Source: Chroococcidiopsidaceae cyanobacterium YX2bin18
GTDB taxonomy: Bacteria; Cyanobacteriota; Cyanobacteriia; Cyanobacteriales; Chroococcidiopsidaceae
Direction of reading: 5' to 3'
NCBI GenBank assembly: GCA_030446505.1
Contig: JAUJND010000002.1
Coordinates: forward strand, 1 to 64,000
Length of the DNA: 64,000 bases
Under the pieces are notes generated by a model. The model was not told the origin of the DNA and did no database searches. It worked only from the letters and a program-made list of their open reading frames with translations. This document shows positions 1-9,154 of the stretch, one piece after another. The position numbers and the translations under genes were made by a program. How positions within the stretch are numbered: position 1 is the stretch's first letter; the number at the start of each line of letters is the position of its first letter.

Positions 1-2
1 TG

Positions 3-308
3 CAGATAGCTGTTCAAACAACTTTAGGTGTTGTCTTCCTCTCCTCAATGTCAGCCTGTATTGGTCACACTTTAAGTGGCAACGTTCTTTTTTTAGAAGG
101 ATTAGTTTTAGGAATCACTGGAGCAATTGGTGCTTATTTAGGTACAAATTTGCTCCAAAAATTACCCAATATAGTTGTGAGTCTTTCAGCTAACACTGTT
201 TTAGTAATTGCAGTAATTTATATTGTTTGGTATACCAAGTTTGTTAGCCTAGCTGATGTAATTAGATCTCTAAAACCTGATGAGCCAAATTCTTTAGCCA
301 AAAATTAA
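3..308 (+). CDS. TauE/SafE-family membrane transporter, C-terminal part
   Basis: The frame is open from base 3 and has no start in the window, so this is the last ~101 residues of a gene cut by the window edge; an ATG at 48 is internal. The visible part has three hydrophobic segments and a short polar tail. The stretch SACIGHTLSGNV followed by a glycine-rich helix containing GAIGAYLGT is typical of the second half of TauE/SafE (old DUF81) permeases, which export sulfite or other organosulfur anions across the inner membrane. The substrate cannot be told from this part. It ends 41 bases before the convergent DUF202 gene. Confidence 0.75.
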   Translation, partial: QIAVQTTLGVVFLSSMSACIGHTLSGNVLFLEGLVLGITGAIGAYLGTNLLQKLPNIVVSLSANTVLVIAVIYIVWYTKFVSLADVIRSLKPDEPNSLAKN

Positions 309-349
309 ACTAAGCATATACTTCTTATATATATTGCTGGTTCCTGTAA

Positions 350-763
350 TCATTCAGGCACAACAGAACTCATTGGATTGAGAGGGCTTGCGAAAACGAA
401 ATAGATTACTCCTGCCCCCAAGAGCGTAATAGCAAGGCTAAAGAGGAGCACCCAGCGACTTGAGGGTTCGTAGGCATCTTCATCAATAGCGTGCCGAATG
501 GAAAAGTAGTGTTGGGTTGAAAGTAATACTGTCACCAAACCAACCAGCGAGAAGAGTAAACCCAACTTCCAGCTATTGCCTGGACTATGCGACTGGGGTG
601 GAAAGAAGTGACGAATACGCACAATAACCACTCCAAAACCCATCAGCGCGATCGCACTCCGCATCCATGCCAAGTAGGTGCGCTCGTTCGCTAAGTGATC
701 CCGCACCCGTGATGGATTGTGGTGCGCTTTTAGTTCTGTCGCTTTAGTCTGTGTAATGTTCAT
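350..763 (-). CDS. DUF202 (YidH-like) small membrane protein
   Basis: A 137-residue protein with three hydrophobic segments at about residues 33-50, 67-87 and 105-125. The N-terminal block RDHLANERTYLAWMRSA is the DUF202 signature (conserved N-E-R-T-x-L-A-W-x-R). The family consists of small inner-membrane proteins of unknown function. The start at 763 is an ATG; its first ~25 residues are polar and cytoplasmic in character. Length is normal for the family and the frame is intact. No operon partner is obvious: the gene converges on the TauE-like gene and is followed upstream by the cyclotransferase-like gene on the same strand after 143 bases. Confidence 0.85.
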   Translation of the reverse strand: MNITQTKATELKAHHNPSRVRDHLANERTYLAWMRSAIALMGFGVVIVRIRHFFPPQSHSPGNSWKLGLLFSLVGLVTVLLSTQHYFSIRHAIDEDAYEPSSRWVLLFSLAITLLGAGVIYFVFASPLNPMSSVVPE

Positions 764-906
764 CCCTCACCCTTTAGGTTTCTATTGATGAATACCGCAA
801 CCCTACTTAACTGATTGGCTCATTTGTAGCGTCAACTTGGGCAAAAACTATAGTTACGCTCAATCCAAAGGCGATCGCTGCCATCGAGTCAGGACAATAC
901 CAGACA

Positions 907-1407
907 CTAAGCCGATCTCAGGGAACTTATTTCACAGTGGCGCTGTTGTAGCTGGTGCATATGATTAAACAATTTCCAGCAATATTGTTCTGTTAATCCA
1001 CAAGTTACAGCACCCCGTAATACAACATTGAAGTACCAGTCATTCGGAGCTAATTCTTCCGCTAATTTATCTACTACTACATAGGTGCGAACGTCTTTGT
1101 ATAACTGACCGTTACTTTCAATATCTACTAATTCGTGTCGATACCAATTTTGGTGAACACCTTCGCGCTCATCAAGAGCGTAGCTCAGTCGCCAGGGTAA
1201 CTGATAGAGTACTCCTTCTACAGAGCCAGTTGGGTCTTTAATCACATCCAGTACACCACACTTACGCAGGGAGGAATAAGAATAAAAACCGAGTCGATAG
1301 CCTTTGAGCGTCGCGGCACCGCTAACATAAATATGCGTTTTTTCACCGAGCGATCGCTTCAGATCTACTGGACACATACAAGAACCGTAAGCAAAGTAGT
1401 AAAACAT
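907..1407 (-). CDS. Gamma-glutamylcyclotransferase-like protein
   Basis: About 166 residues from the ATG at 1407. The N-terminal MFYYFAYGSCM is the hallmark YxxYGS substrate loop of the gamma-glutamylcyclotransferase (GGCT/AIG2) fold, followed by a short beta-rich body containing GVLYQL and an acidic DEREG that supplies the candidate catalytic glutamate. Such proteins cleave gamma-glutamyl amines or dipeptides to 5-oxoproline; the substrate here is unknown. The frame stays open to an earlier ATG at 1545, adding 46 basic, low-complexity residues encoded across a HIP1 site. I prefer 1407 because the fold begins right after it, but neither start has a clear ribosome site. Confidence 0.7.
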   Translation of the reverse strand: MFYYFAYGSCMCPVDLKRSLGEKTHIYVSGAATLKGYRLGFYSYSSLRKCGVLDVIKDPTGSVEGVLYQLPWRLSYALDEREGVHQNWYRHELVDIESNGQLYKDVRTYVVVDKLAEELAPNDWYFNVVLRGAVTCGLTEQYCWKLFNHMHQLQQRHCEISSLRSA

Positions 1408-1653
1408 CGGTGTTTGTTGAGGCGATCGCGTGCGGTGGGAACCCCCGTTGAGCGAACCGTTGTGCTGTTGCCGGATCACCGTTCGCTTTGCCGGATTATA
1501 AGATGGTGCAACACAGTCTTGCAAATGTCCAATATCAACGCTCATCTATTGCTATAACTATTTACGATTAATTTAGGATAAAGGCGATTTTAGCAGAACC
1601 TTCTGAATAACACAACATATCCCGATAGGGAAACCGTAGATTAAGTACTCTTT

Positions 1654-1675
1654 AAAAAAATTAGGGCAACCTAAT
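1654..1675 (-). terminator. Rho-independent terminator, leftward
   Basis: On the minus strand a 6-bp perfect stem, ATTAGG/CCTAAT around a four-base loop (1660-1675), is followed directly by seven T residues (1654-1660). It lies 55 bases past the end of the RTX relic that is read leftwards, where a terminator is expected. Confidence 0.65.
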
Positions 1676-1730
1676 CAGATTACCCCAATGATATTAAACT
1701 TTCTCCTGCACTTAATTTAGAGCATAATGT

Positions 1731-1988
1731 CTAGACAACGTTGATATCAGCACTAGGCGTAAACCCTGAATTTGGCTGGAGGCTTGCCAAAGCTGTTGTA
1801 TTAAAGAACAAAGTATTGCTGCTGAAAGAGAACTTGCTAGTATCACCTACGGCAACAGCAAACCCAACAGCCGAGACTTCTATTTTATCCCCCTGCCCAC
1901 GAGAGAAGTCTGTGATGATATCAATACCTTGTGACGCAGAGAAGAATTTAAAAGTATTAGCACCCGTGCTACCAGTAAAATTGAACAA
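1731..1988 (-). pseudogene. Relic: C-terminal end of an RTX/hemolysin-type secreted protein
   Basis: About 85 codons are left, beginning FTGSTGANTFKFFSASQG and then IITDFSRGQGDKIEVSAVGF, the closing block that normally follows GGxGxDxxx calcium-binding repeats in type I secreted RTX proteins. No RTX repeats and no plausible ATG precede it; the frame is stopped at 1995-1997 just upstream. The natural terminator still follows at 1654-1675, so the 3' end is native and the 5' part was lost. The cut lies within a few bases of the equally 5'-truncated relic on the other strand (from about 1983). Confidence 0.6.
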
Positions 1989-2243
1989 GCTTGTCTACGT
2001 GGCTTGCTTTGTGGATACAGTCCTAGCGAAATTGCTCATGAACTGTATCGAGAACCCAGAGGGCTACGAGTTGATCTCTCTAGGGGACTGTACAGATACA
2101 TTGAAACGTTGACGAATCAACAGCTTAAAGACTGGAGAGATGTTTCGCGGCTTCTGGCAGCAGCGGGATATCAAAAGGCAGCTAATTTGGTCACTCAACT
2201 TAAAACAGACAACTTCTGGTTACCAGTAATGCTAGTAAGTTAA
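1983..2243 (+). pseudogene. Relic: small helical domain of a larger cyanobacterial protein
   Basis: From about 1983 the frame reads EQACLRGLLCGYSPSEIAHE and continues with PRGLRVDLSRGLYRYIETLT and a W-containing helix up to the stop at 2243. This resembles the small helical (HTH-like) domain found at the N-terminus or interior of cyanobacterial NACHT/AAA/WD40 signalling proteins; that assignment is from memory of such sequences and is tentative. There is no start codon other than TTG at 2004, inside the conserved block, so the piece is 5'-truncated. It probably also lacks the effector domain that normally follows. No function should be assumed. Confidence 0.4.
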
Positions 2244-2248
2244 GTAAG

Positions 2249-3113
2249 TTATGAACTACCCTTACTTATTGCTAGCCGCTTGATCAAACACCACACCACG
2301 CCAGAACCAAAATCACCCGTGCGATAAACCAAGCGTTGTTGCCCAGATTCTACAGTTACTAGCCAACCGGGAACGACAACTGCCGTACATAAAATACCTG
2401 GACGACGTATCCCCAAACAGCCATCAGACCACTGTCGCCGTTCTGCCTCAACGATACGCAGGTCAGATGGCAATCTTGACCGCCGGGAAGCATCCTGCAA
2501 TACTGCATCTGTGATAGATTTGGGCAAATTAATAGCTGTTTGATTTTCTAAGCGTAAGACTTGTCCTGCGTAATCAGTGCGATAAACCCATGAGGAGCGA
2601 CCATCAGACAAGGTAACACGCCAACCTTCAACTTGCGCTTGGAGGCATTGTTCAACCGGGCTGCCAAGTCCAAAACAACCATCCGACCAGGTTTCTCTAC
2701 TAGAGTTAATAATTTTTAACTTTCCAGGCGGGATTTCTGACTTGCGGGACAAATCTAGGACAACAGCGTTAGCGACACGAGATGAAAGGTAAGTGCGATG
2801 CCAAAGGCGGGCGAAGCCATCACGTCCTTGACTACGCTGACGATGATTACGCTGATGTTCAAACTTATCATCGCGCCCTCGACCACGCTCATGTTTAAAC
2901 TCATCATCGCGCTCACACTTATGATCACGACCGCGATCGCTTATTAATTTGTCCTTGCCTTTTACCACACCAGTTACATCTTGAGATCTGGGAGCAGCAA
3001 TGGCAGATTGCAGCAGTGTTAGACCAGTGCTTAAAGATAAAACTCCAGTCAAGACTAGGACGGAAATAATTTTCTGAGACTGTTTTACTAAAGTGATTTT
3101 TAACTACGGTCAT
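2249..3113 (-). CDS. Secreted protein with duplicated WSDGC domain (frameshifted near start)
   Basis: The protein has a signal-peptide-like N-terminus ending in AIAAP, a very charged R/D/H-rich linker (RGRD, HERGRGRDD), then two copies of a ~80-residue unit. Each unit has the pattern SR-S-(I/L)-P-x3-L-x-I, then WSDGCFGL or WSDGCLGI, a second Cys about 10 residues later, GW-x-VT and VYRT. The two Cys per unit could form a disulfide. The unit is seen in other cyanobacterial secreted proteins, function unknown. The open frame begins only at a TTG (3052). The true ATG is probably 3113 (MTVVK...), joined if one A is removed from the A5 run at 3098-3102. It ends 6 bases after the relic on the other strand. 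Confidence 0.6.
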
Positions 3114-3276
3114 ATTAAATATTAAAGATGAGAACTTCAAGGTTCAACTACTTATGAGTTAAACATCAATAGAAGTCTAGACGCTGGCATACTGTTGATT
3201 GGTTCCGTCCTAAATTCAAAGTACGGGCAGATCCGATGCATTGAAGAGGCAGATATTAACAAGTTTTATTACACTT

Positions 3277-4652
3277 ATGGGCTACAACATCTCAAAAAAG
3301 CGATTTTGGTGGATCTTTGTGTTTACTTTCATGGCAGTTACTATGTTCAGTGCTGCATATCAGACAAGTTTTGCTGGTATTCAAGATTATGGGAAGCAGG
3401 CAGGAATAGAACAAATAGCACAAAGGCAAATCAACAGTGACTACCTGAATGAATTGCGCTCAAATACGCTGATGGCTGACAAGGCGGTGGATTTAGGGGT
3501 AATGCCATCTCAATACATTGTTGCCGAGACACCTAACATTTCCAAAACTGAGTTGCGGGGAGTGTGGCTGACAAATATTGATAGTGATGTGCTGTTTGAG
3601 CGCGATCGCCTGACTGCTGCTTTGCAACGCCTGAACCAGTTGAACTTTAACACCGTTTATCCTACTGTTTGGAATTGGGGATATACACTTTACCCTAGTG
3701 CCGTTGCTCAAAAGGAAATTGGGCGATCGCTTGATCCTGAACCTAGATTAAAAGGGCGCGACATCCTCAGAGAAATTGTCACTTCAGGGCATCAAAAAGG
3801 CATGGGGGTTATTCCCTGGTTTGAATTTGGCTTTATGGCTCCGGCTGATTCTCAGTTAGCTCTCCGCCATCAAATTGGCTCACAAGTCGCCGTAACGGTA
3901 ACAAAATTTGGCAAGAAGGCAAGCACAAACGAGTTTGGCTAAATCCGTTTCGTCCAGAAGTGCAGCAGTTTATCCAAGATTTAGTTGTCGAAATTGTTAG
4001 TAAATATCGACGTTGATGGTATTCAATTTGATGACCACTTTGGCTTGCCATCGGAGATGGGATACGATGCTTTCACAGTGAAGCTATACAAGCAAGAACA
4101 TGGGGGTAAGCGGCCCCCAACTAATCCTCAAGATCCTGAATGGTTGCGCTGGCGAGCTAATAAAATCACTGCTTTTATGAAAAGGATATTTCAAGCAGTC
4201 AAAGCTCAAGAAACACAACTGCCTAATATCAATTTCTCCCAACCCCCAGCGTGTTTCCTACGACTTGTTTTTAGCAGATTGGCAGAGATGGGAACGTCTT
4301 GGGTTAATTGAAGAACTAGTTTTGCAAGTGTATCGCAATGATCTCAAGGCATTTACCATCGAATTGGCGTTATCAGAAGTTCAGTCAGCGCGGCAGCATA
4401 TTCCCGTAAGTATCGGCATTTTGTCTGGGCTGAAAAACCGCTCCCGTTTCTATCGGACAAATTCAAAATCAAGTGCAAGCAGTTCGCAAGCAGGGGTTTG
4501 CTGGGGTTTCGTTCTTTTTCTATGAAACTCTGTGGAATCTTGCTAAGGAAAATAGCGATCGCCAGACTGCTTTTCAGAAAATATTTCCAGCATCAGTAGA
4601 ACGACCAAATATTTTGGCTGGATGGAAGCCATCTAAAACTTTAGTCAATTAA
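3277..4652 (+). CDS. GH10-like (YngK/DUF187) secreted glycoside hydrolase, frameshifted
   Basis: A membrane or signal segment (WWIFVFTFMAV) is followed by LRGVWLTNIDSDVLF, LNFNTVYPTVWNWGYTLYPS and GVIPWFEFGF, the opening strands of the GHL10 barrel (DUF187). After breaks the frame goes on with NPFRPEVQQFIQDLVVEIV and DVDGIQFDDHFGLP (likely catalytic-acid region), then YETLWN near the end. Reading needs at least four single-base corrections, near 3900, 4005, 4235 and 4440; the stop TAA is at 4650-4652. Such proteins are predicted to act on cell-envelope glycans. ATG 3277 is chosen because the hydrophobic segment starts right after it. The many indels may be sequence errors, since core genes here show the same lesions. 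Confidence 0.7.
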
Positions 4653-4714
4653 TTCGAGTAAAGCTTTTTAGAGTGATCTATTGCCGAGTAGACAAATTTA
4701 GTAGCTTGCTCACC

Positions 4715-6220
4715 CTAACCCCCAATGCCTAAACGCCCTGCCAAAGATGGAGATAGAGGTAAAAGAGTTGCAATCATCAAAAATAGTAGCAACAGACCTA
4801 AAGCGGCTCTGGCATCATCGGGTTCAGTCAATTCATTCAGGCTAGGACGCTCTAAATCTCTTTGTAAAAAGACAATTACGATCGCCCAGTATAAAGCTAG
4901 CGGATTGGCAATAGAGGCGATCGCCAGCACAATTAATGTCGCTAGCGTTGTTCGTGCAGGCTGTTTTGCGTCCATAAATTGCCTGCACAATTCGACCACC
5001 ATCTAGTTGTCCAGGCTGGCATTAAGTTTAACGCCGTGATTACCAAGCCTAGCCACCCAATCACAGTCAGTGGATGAACGTCAACCAAAGGTTGTTGTAC
5101 TGCTGTACCTAAAATAACTCGCCAGCGTCCCTACCAGAATTGACCCTTGGAAAAACTCGGCTGGTACTTGAAATGAACTGCCTGGATGGGAAAGCAGCAA
5201 GCCTACTAGCAGCATTAACAAAGAGACAATGCCCCCAGCCGCTGGTCCGGCTGCGGCAATATCGAACAGCACTTTGCGGGAGGGCAGCAAAGACTCAAAG
5301 CGGGTGATTGCACCGAAAGCGCCAATTTGTAAAGTCGGGAGAAAAAAGGCAGGCTGAGGCGGATTTGGTGACGCTGCGCTAGCAACCGATGACCAATTTC
5401 ATGTGCCGTCAAAACCGCTAGAATTCCCGCAGCAATCGGTAGGGATTCCGAAAATCGTGACGAATTAGCAAAGAAATCAAAGCCCAACAGTAGCCCTCCA
5501 GTTTCTAGGCTTGTAGCAATTGTTACTACTAAAAGTGAAACCGCCAGAATTTTTTGAGGTAGTGTCGTTGTTGGTGGGTCATTGCGGCTAGGAAGGACAA
5601 TAATAACAGGCTTACCCTCCGGGTTTTCCACTGAAAACAGCCGATAGCGATCGCTTAGTAGTTGTTGTAAATTAGTAGTCAAGCGCTCGTGGACTGCTTG
5701 TGGTTCTCCGCGCATATTGCCTTTAAAAATTACGCCTTCTTGATAAGGAATCGTTTCTGTGGCAAAAAATGTATCAATACCGAAAATACCTCGAATCGCA
5801 TTGAGGTCTTCGTCTGGTATCGGTATAACATTCAGATTTAGTGGCGTTTGGGGCTTGATATTATCTTCAAGTGAATCTGACTGGTTAGAATTGGCAATTT
5901 CTGTTGCCCGCGTATCTTTTGGGGAGATCCGCGAACGAACTACTGGATCATGACCAGCTGCGCGTAACCGATTCCCTAAAAAGATGTATATCCCAGTTGA
6001 GAGCCACCAATAAAAACAGGATGCTGACAATGTTGACGTAAATTCCAACTGCGAATAACCCAAAGAATAGCAGCCAGGGAGCCATCAATACTACCGACTG
6101 TAACCAAGCTAGAATTCCGAGTTTGCCAAAAGGTCTGGCTCGATAAAATCCCCAACCTAATATACTGAGAGTAGCTAAGACAATTAGCGAGACAATGGAG
6201 CTTTCTGTGAGCGTAAACAT
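4715..6220 (-). CDS. Site-2 protease, EGY1-like M50 metalloprotease, frameshifted
   Basis: A polytopic membrane protease of about 500 residues. Order: two N-terminal membrane segments, a soluble domain with GNMRGEPQAVHERL and FSVENPEGKPVIIVLPSR (typical of the plastid EGY/cyanobacterial S2P family), the zinc motif HEIGH (5389-5403), then AAAGPAAGG and membrane helices, then the second active-site motif QLDGGRIVQAI reconstructed near 4970-4990. It would cleave membrane-bound substrates within the bilayer. At least four or five frame breaks are needed, near 6010, 5330 (a T6 run), 5110, 5010 and 4975. With these repaired all catalytic residues are present, so error in the sequence is likelier than decay. 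Confidence 0.75.
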
Positions 6221-6334
6221 TTTTAGGACGTAGCAGCTAGTAACAAGTCTACTGTAGCTGAGTGAGATACCCTTGCTACAATGCGATCGCCTTTAGTATC
6301 TACTAAGATTGAAGCCGCAGGCGTTAGTCAGTGT

Positions 6335-6458
6335 ATATAGCAATTCTAAGTCAGTTGTAAGAACCGCTCCCAAATGGGGAAACCAAGACAATGGAAGCCC
6401 CTAGAATTAGGGTTTGGAGGCAAATCAATCACTTACAACTCAAATCGGATTGCTATAT
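6335..6458. repeat. Miniature inverted-repeat element (TATAGCAAT ends)
   Basis: A 124-bp segment with terminal inverted repeats of about 27 bp, 22 of 27 matching: both ends start ATATAGCAAT and reach AGTTGTAAG inside. It has no coding capacity. It sits in the space between the divergent site-2 protease and DUF2808 genes. A related element with the same outer bases is at 46115-46208. Confidence 0.6.
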
Positions 6459-6561
6459 CTAACTAAAGTGTGATATTAAAGGCTAATTCTGCATTCTAAT
6501 CCAAGACGATACTTTTAAAAGTAAAGTAAAAGTAAAGTCTTTTAATTATTTAGCTTTGGCA

Positions 6562-7109
6562 ATGCGCGTTGCAACTTTGTTAGGAACAATCGCCCTTACA
6601 ACAATTATAGGGGGAGTTACTACTGAGGTAACTCAAGCAATTCAGCTGCGAGACGGCACAGTCTCTTTTGTGCAACCGCCTGATCTGGTTGAAGCAACGA
6701 CAACTCTCAAGGGCGTGAATGAGTGGAATGCAACATACTATTTCACGGTGAATATACCACAAGATGCCGGAGAACCTCTGCAACGGGTAACAATTAACCA
6801 ACAAGAGGGTACTTCTGATATCCGCTTCAACCTTGAAGATAGCCGCGTATTTGAAGGAACGCGCGTAACAAAGGAACGCGGCTAACACTGGGCGAGGTGA
6901 CGCGGGAGGACAAGACACAAACAGTTAGTGTGACGTTTGACCCGCCTGTGCCTCCAGGTAAAACAATAACAATTGGTCTGCGTCCAGTCAAAAACCCGAT
7001 GTATTCCGGTGTCTACTTGTTTGGCGTTAAGGCTTTTCCCCAGGGCGAAAAATCCTCTGGTCGGTTTCTTGGCTTCGGACGGTTCCATTTCTACAATGGT
7101 AATGATTAG
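6562..7109 (+). CDS. DUF2808 secreted protein (one frameshift)
   Basis: A Sec signal peptide (MRVATLLGTIALTTIIGG, cut after TQA) precedes a beta-rich domain with WNATYYFTVNIPQDAGEPL, TFDPPVPPGKTITIGLRPV and NPMYSGVYLFGVKAFP, all typical of the cyanobacterial DUF2808 family of exported proteins of unknown function. The frame breaks near 6863: one missing base in GCGCGTAAC turns the expected TRRNKGTRLTLGEV into a premature stop. About 182 residues once repaired. ATG 6562 is preferred to TTG 6556 because the signal peptide starts there. Confidence 0.75.
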
Positions 7110-7174
7110 TTTTGCTAGTCTTTGCCAGAGTGATGTCTGTTGCAAGTGAGCTAGTTCTAATCCGACTTGATGCT

Positions 7175-8902
7175 TCAGAGTGGATGCTGTGCTTGACGGT
7201 GATCTGCTGCTTGATGAAGGAGGGAGTCGGCAAAGGCGATCGCATCATTAGCAGAATGCCCCCAGCCAACGCCGCTAATTCTTCGCGGCGAGTAGTGAAA
7301 TTGTCAAGAGTTGTTACCCGCACAACTGTACGCACAACGGAATCAGGGTGAAAAGAGAGGATTCAATAACTTGTTTATCTACGCGGAAGTGACGGTCTGC
7401 CATTGCTGCAACAAGAGGTTGGTGCGTAACACAAAGAACCTGATGGCGTTGACTTAGCTGGTGTAATTTTTCCGCGATTACTTGGGTTACTCTGCCAGAA
7501 ACTCCAACATCAATCTCATCAAACACCAATGTCCCAGCGGGTTCTACTTCAGAAAAACAGGCTTTAAGCGCCAACAGAAAGCGACTCATTTCACCCCCAG
7601 AGGCAATTGCTGTCAAAGGTTGCAGTGGTTCGCCAGGATTAGGACTAAACAAAAACGTAATTTTGTCTGCTCCTGTTGCTGTTGGTAAGCTAGGAGCAAT
7701 TTCTACTTGAAACTGTACTTTCTCCATCGCCAAGGGCTTAAGTTCTGCTACCAGCCGCGCTTCCAACTGGACAGCAGATTTTTGCCTAGCCTGAGTTAGT
7801 TGGTTGCAAGCTTTGGTTAGTTTTCTTGGCACTGCTGCTCTTGTTGCTCTAATACTTCAATCGATTGCTCTGTGCTGTTAAGTTCTTCTAGTTGGGTTTG
7901 AATACGCTGGTAGTAAGCAATTACTTCTTTAAGCGTAGGACCATACTTACGACAAATCTGCTTTAGTTCTCGGCTGCGGTGTTCCACTTCTACAAGCCGC
8001 TGGGGATCTGCCTCCAAACCTTCGCCATAAGCATTAATTTGCCGTCCTGCTTCTACAACAGAAGCCAGGGCATCACTCACCAAGTCCAAAAGTGGTTGCA
8101 GAGCGGCATCGTATTGCACCATGTTACTTAAGGTAGACTCAGCTTGCGCTAATAAATCCGCACCTGCTGGAGCATCAGTATCGTTTTGGTAAAGAGCTTG
8201 GTAAACTTGGTAACTCAGTTGTTGCAACTCTACAACATGACTAAGCCTAGCGCGTTCTTGCTCTAGCTGTTCAAATTCATCTGGATCACCCAAATTTGCC
8301 GCTCCCAGTTCTTGGACTTGATACGTTAACAAGTCGAGTTGCTGTAGGCGATCGCGCTCGGATTGACGACGTTTTTCCGCATTAGCTGCTGCTTGTTGGT
8401 AATCTCCAAAAAGGGCATTAACAACTTCCCGCTGCTGGTGACTGCCGCCATAAAGATCCAACCAGTCGCGCACTTGTGCTGGCTGACCCATCTGAACAGT
8501 TTGACCTTGGGCAGTAATTTCAACCAAGCGATCGCGCAGTTCTGCCATCAACGCTCGATTCACTAGCACTCCATTCAAGCGCGATCGACTCCGAAGGCTA
8601 CCTCCACTTGTTGTCATTTCGCGGCTACAAACAATTGCATCATCAATTAGCTCAATTTCCTGTTCTACCAACCAGGCAGCTAAAGCTTGTTCTAACTTGA
8701 AAGTTGCTTCCACTAGTGCTCGCTTTGTCCCAGTCCGAATCACACGGCTGCTAACTTTGCCTCCTAAAGCAGCATCAATTGCATCCAAGATAATTGATTT
8801 TCCGGCACCAGTTTCACCAGTCAACACATTCAGCCCTGTACCAAATTCTAGGTTCAGGGTGTCAATTAAGGCAAAGTTTTCAATCTGGAGGGAGAGTAAC
8901 AT
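7175..8902 (-). CDS. recN: DNA repair ATPase RecN (frameshifted)
   Basis: SMC-like repair ATPase acting at double-strand breaks. Seen in order: N-terminal MLLSLQIENFALIDTL and Walker A GETGAGKS, a long coiled-coil middle rich in Q/E/L, the ABC signature GGEMSRFLLALK, Walker B TLVFDEIDVGVSG, and the CVTHQPLVAAMADRHF block. The frame breaks near 7820-7832, again near 7345 and again in a G5 run near 7258. With repairs it ends ...AFADSLLHQAADHRQAQHPL at the TGA at 7175-7177, about 575 residues, normal for RecN. All ATPase motifs are intact, so this is probably a working gene with sequence errors. Transcribed alone, diverging from the AarF gene. Confidence 0.85.
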
Positions 8903-9154
8903 GAAGACTATTCAGCGTGAGGACAGATGCCGGAGGTATTTATTTGAGTCGATACTGACTATCATTATTAAATTTAGTAGCACTACCTACTGCCACTGAA
9001 TGTAACTATATAAGGAGTAAGTCTCCCAAACCTAGTTTAGTGTGTCTTTAAGCGTCCTTAAACTTACTACTTACTTTGTTTCACTAGCTAAAAAATAATT
9101 TAGTTCAGCAAATTGTTACAATATTTAATATGATCACTCCAATGCGGTTACAAC

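Noticed and set aside
1333-1557. 74-residue plus-strand frame
   Set aside because: Shadow of the cyclotransferase-like gene and of its disputed N-terminal extension.
2925-3140. 71-residue minus-strand frame
   Set aside because: Not a separate gene: its first codons supply the true start of the WSDGC protein before a frame slip.
3277-6220. Reading the GH10-like and site-2 protease genes as decaying pseudogenes
   Set aside because: Their lesions are the same kind as those in rpoB and ycf3, and conserved motifs survive across every break, so decay is not needed to explain them.
7112-7351. 79-residue frame on the plus strand
   Set aside because: It is the complement of the repaired C-terminus of recN, which explains the sequence better.
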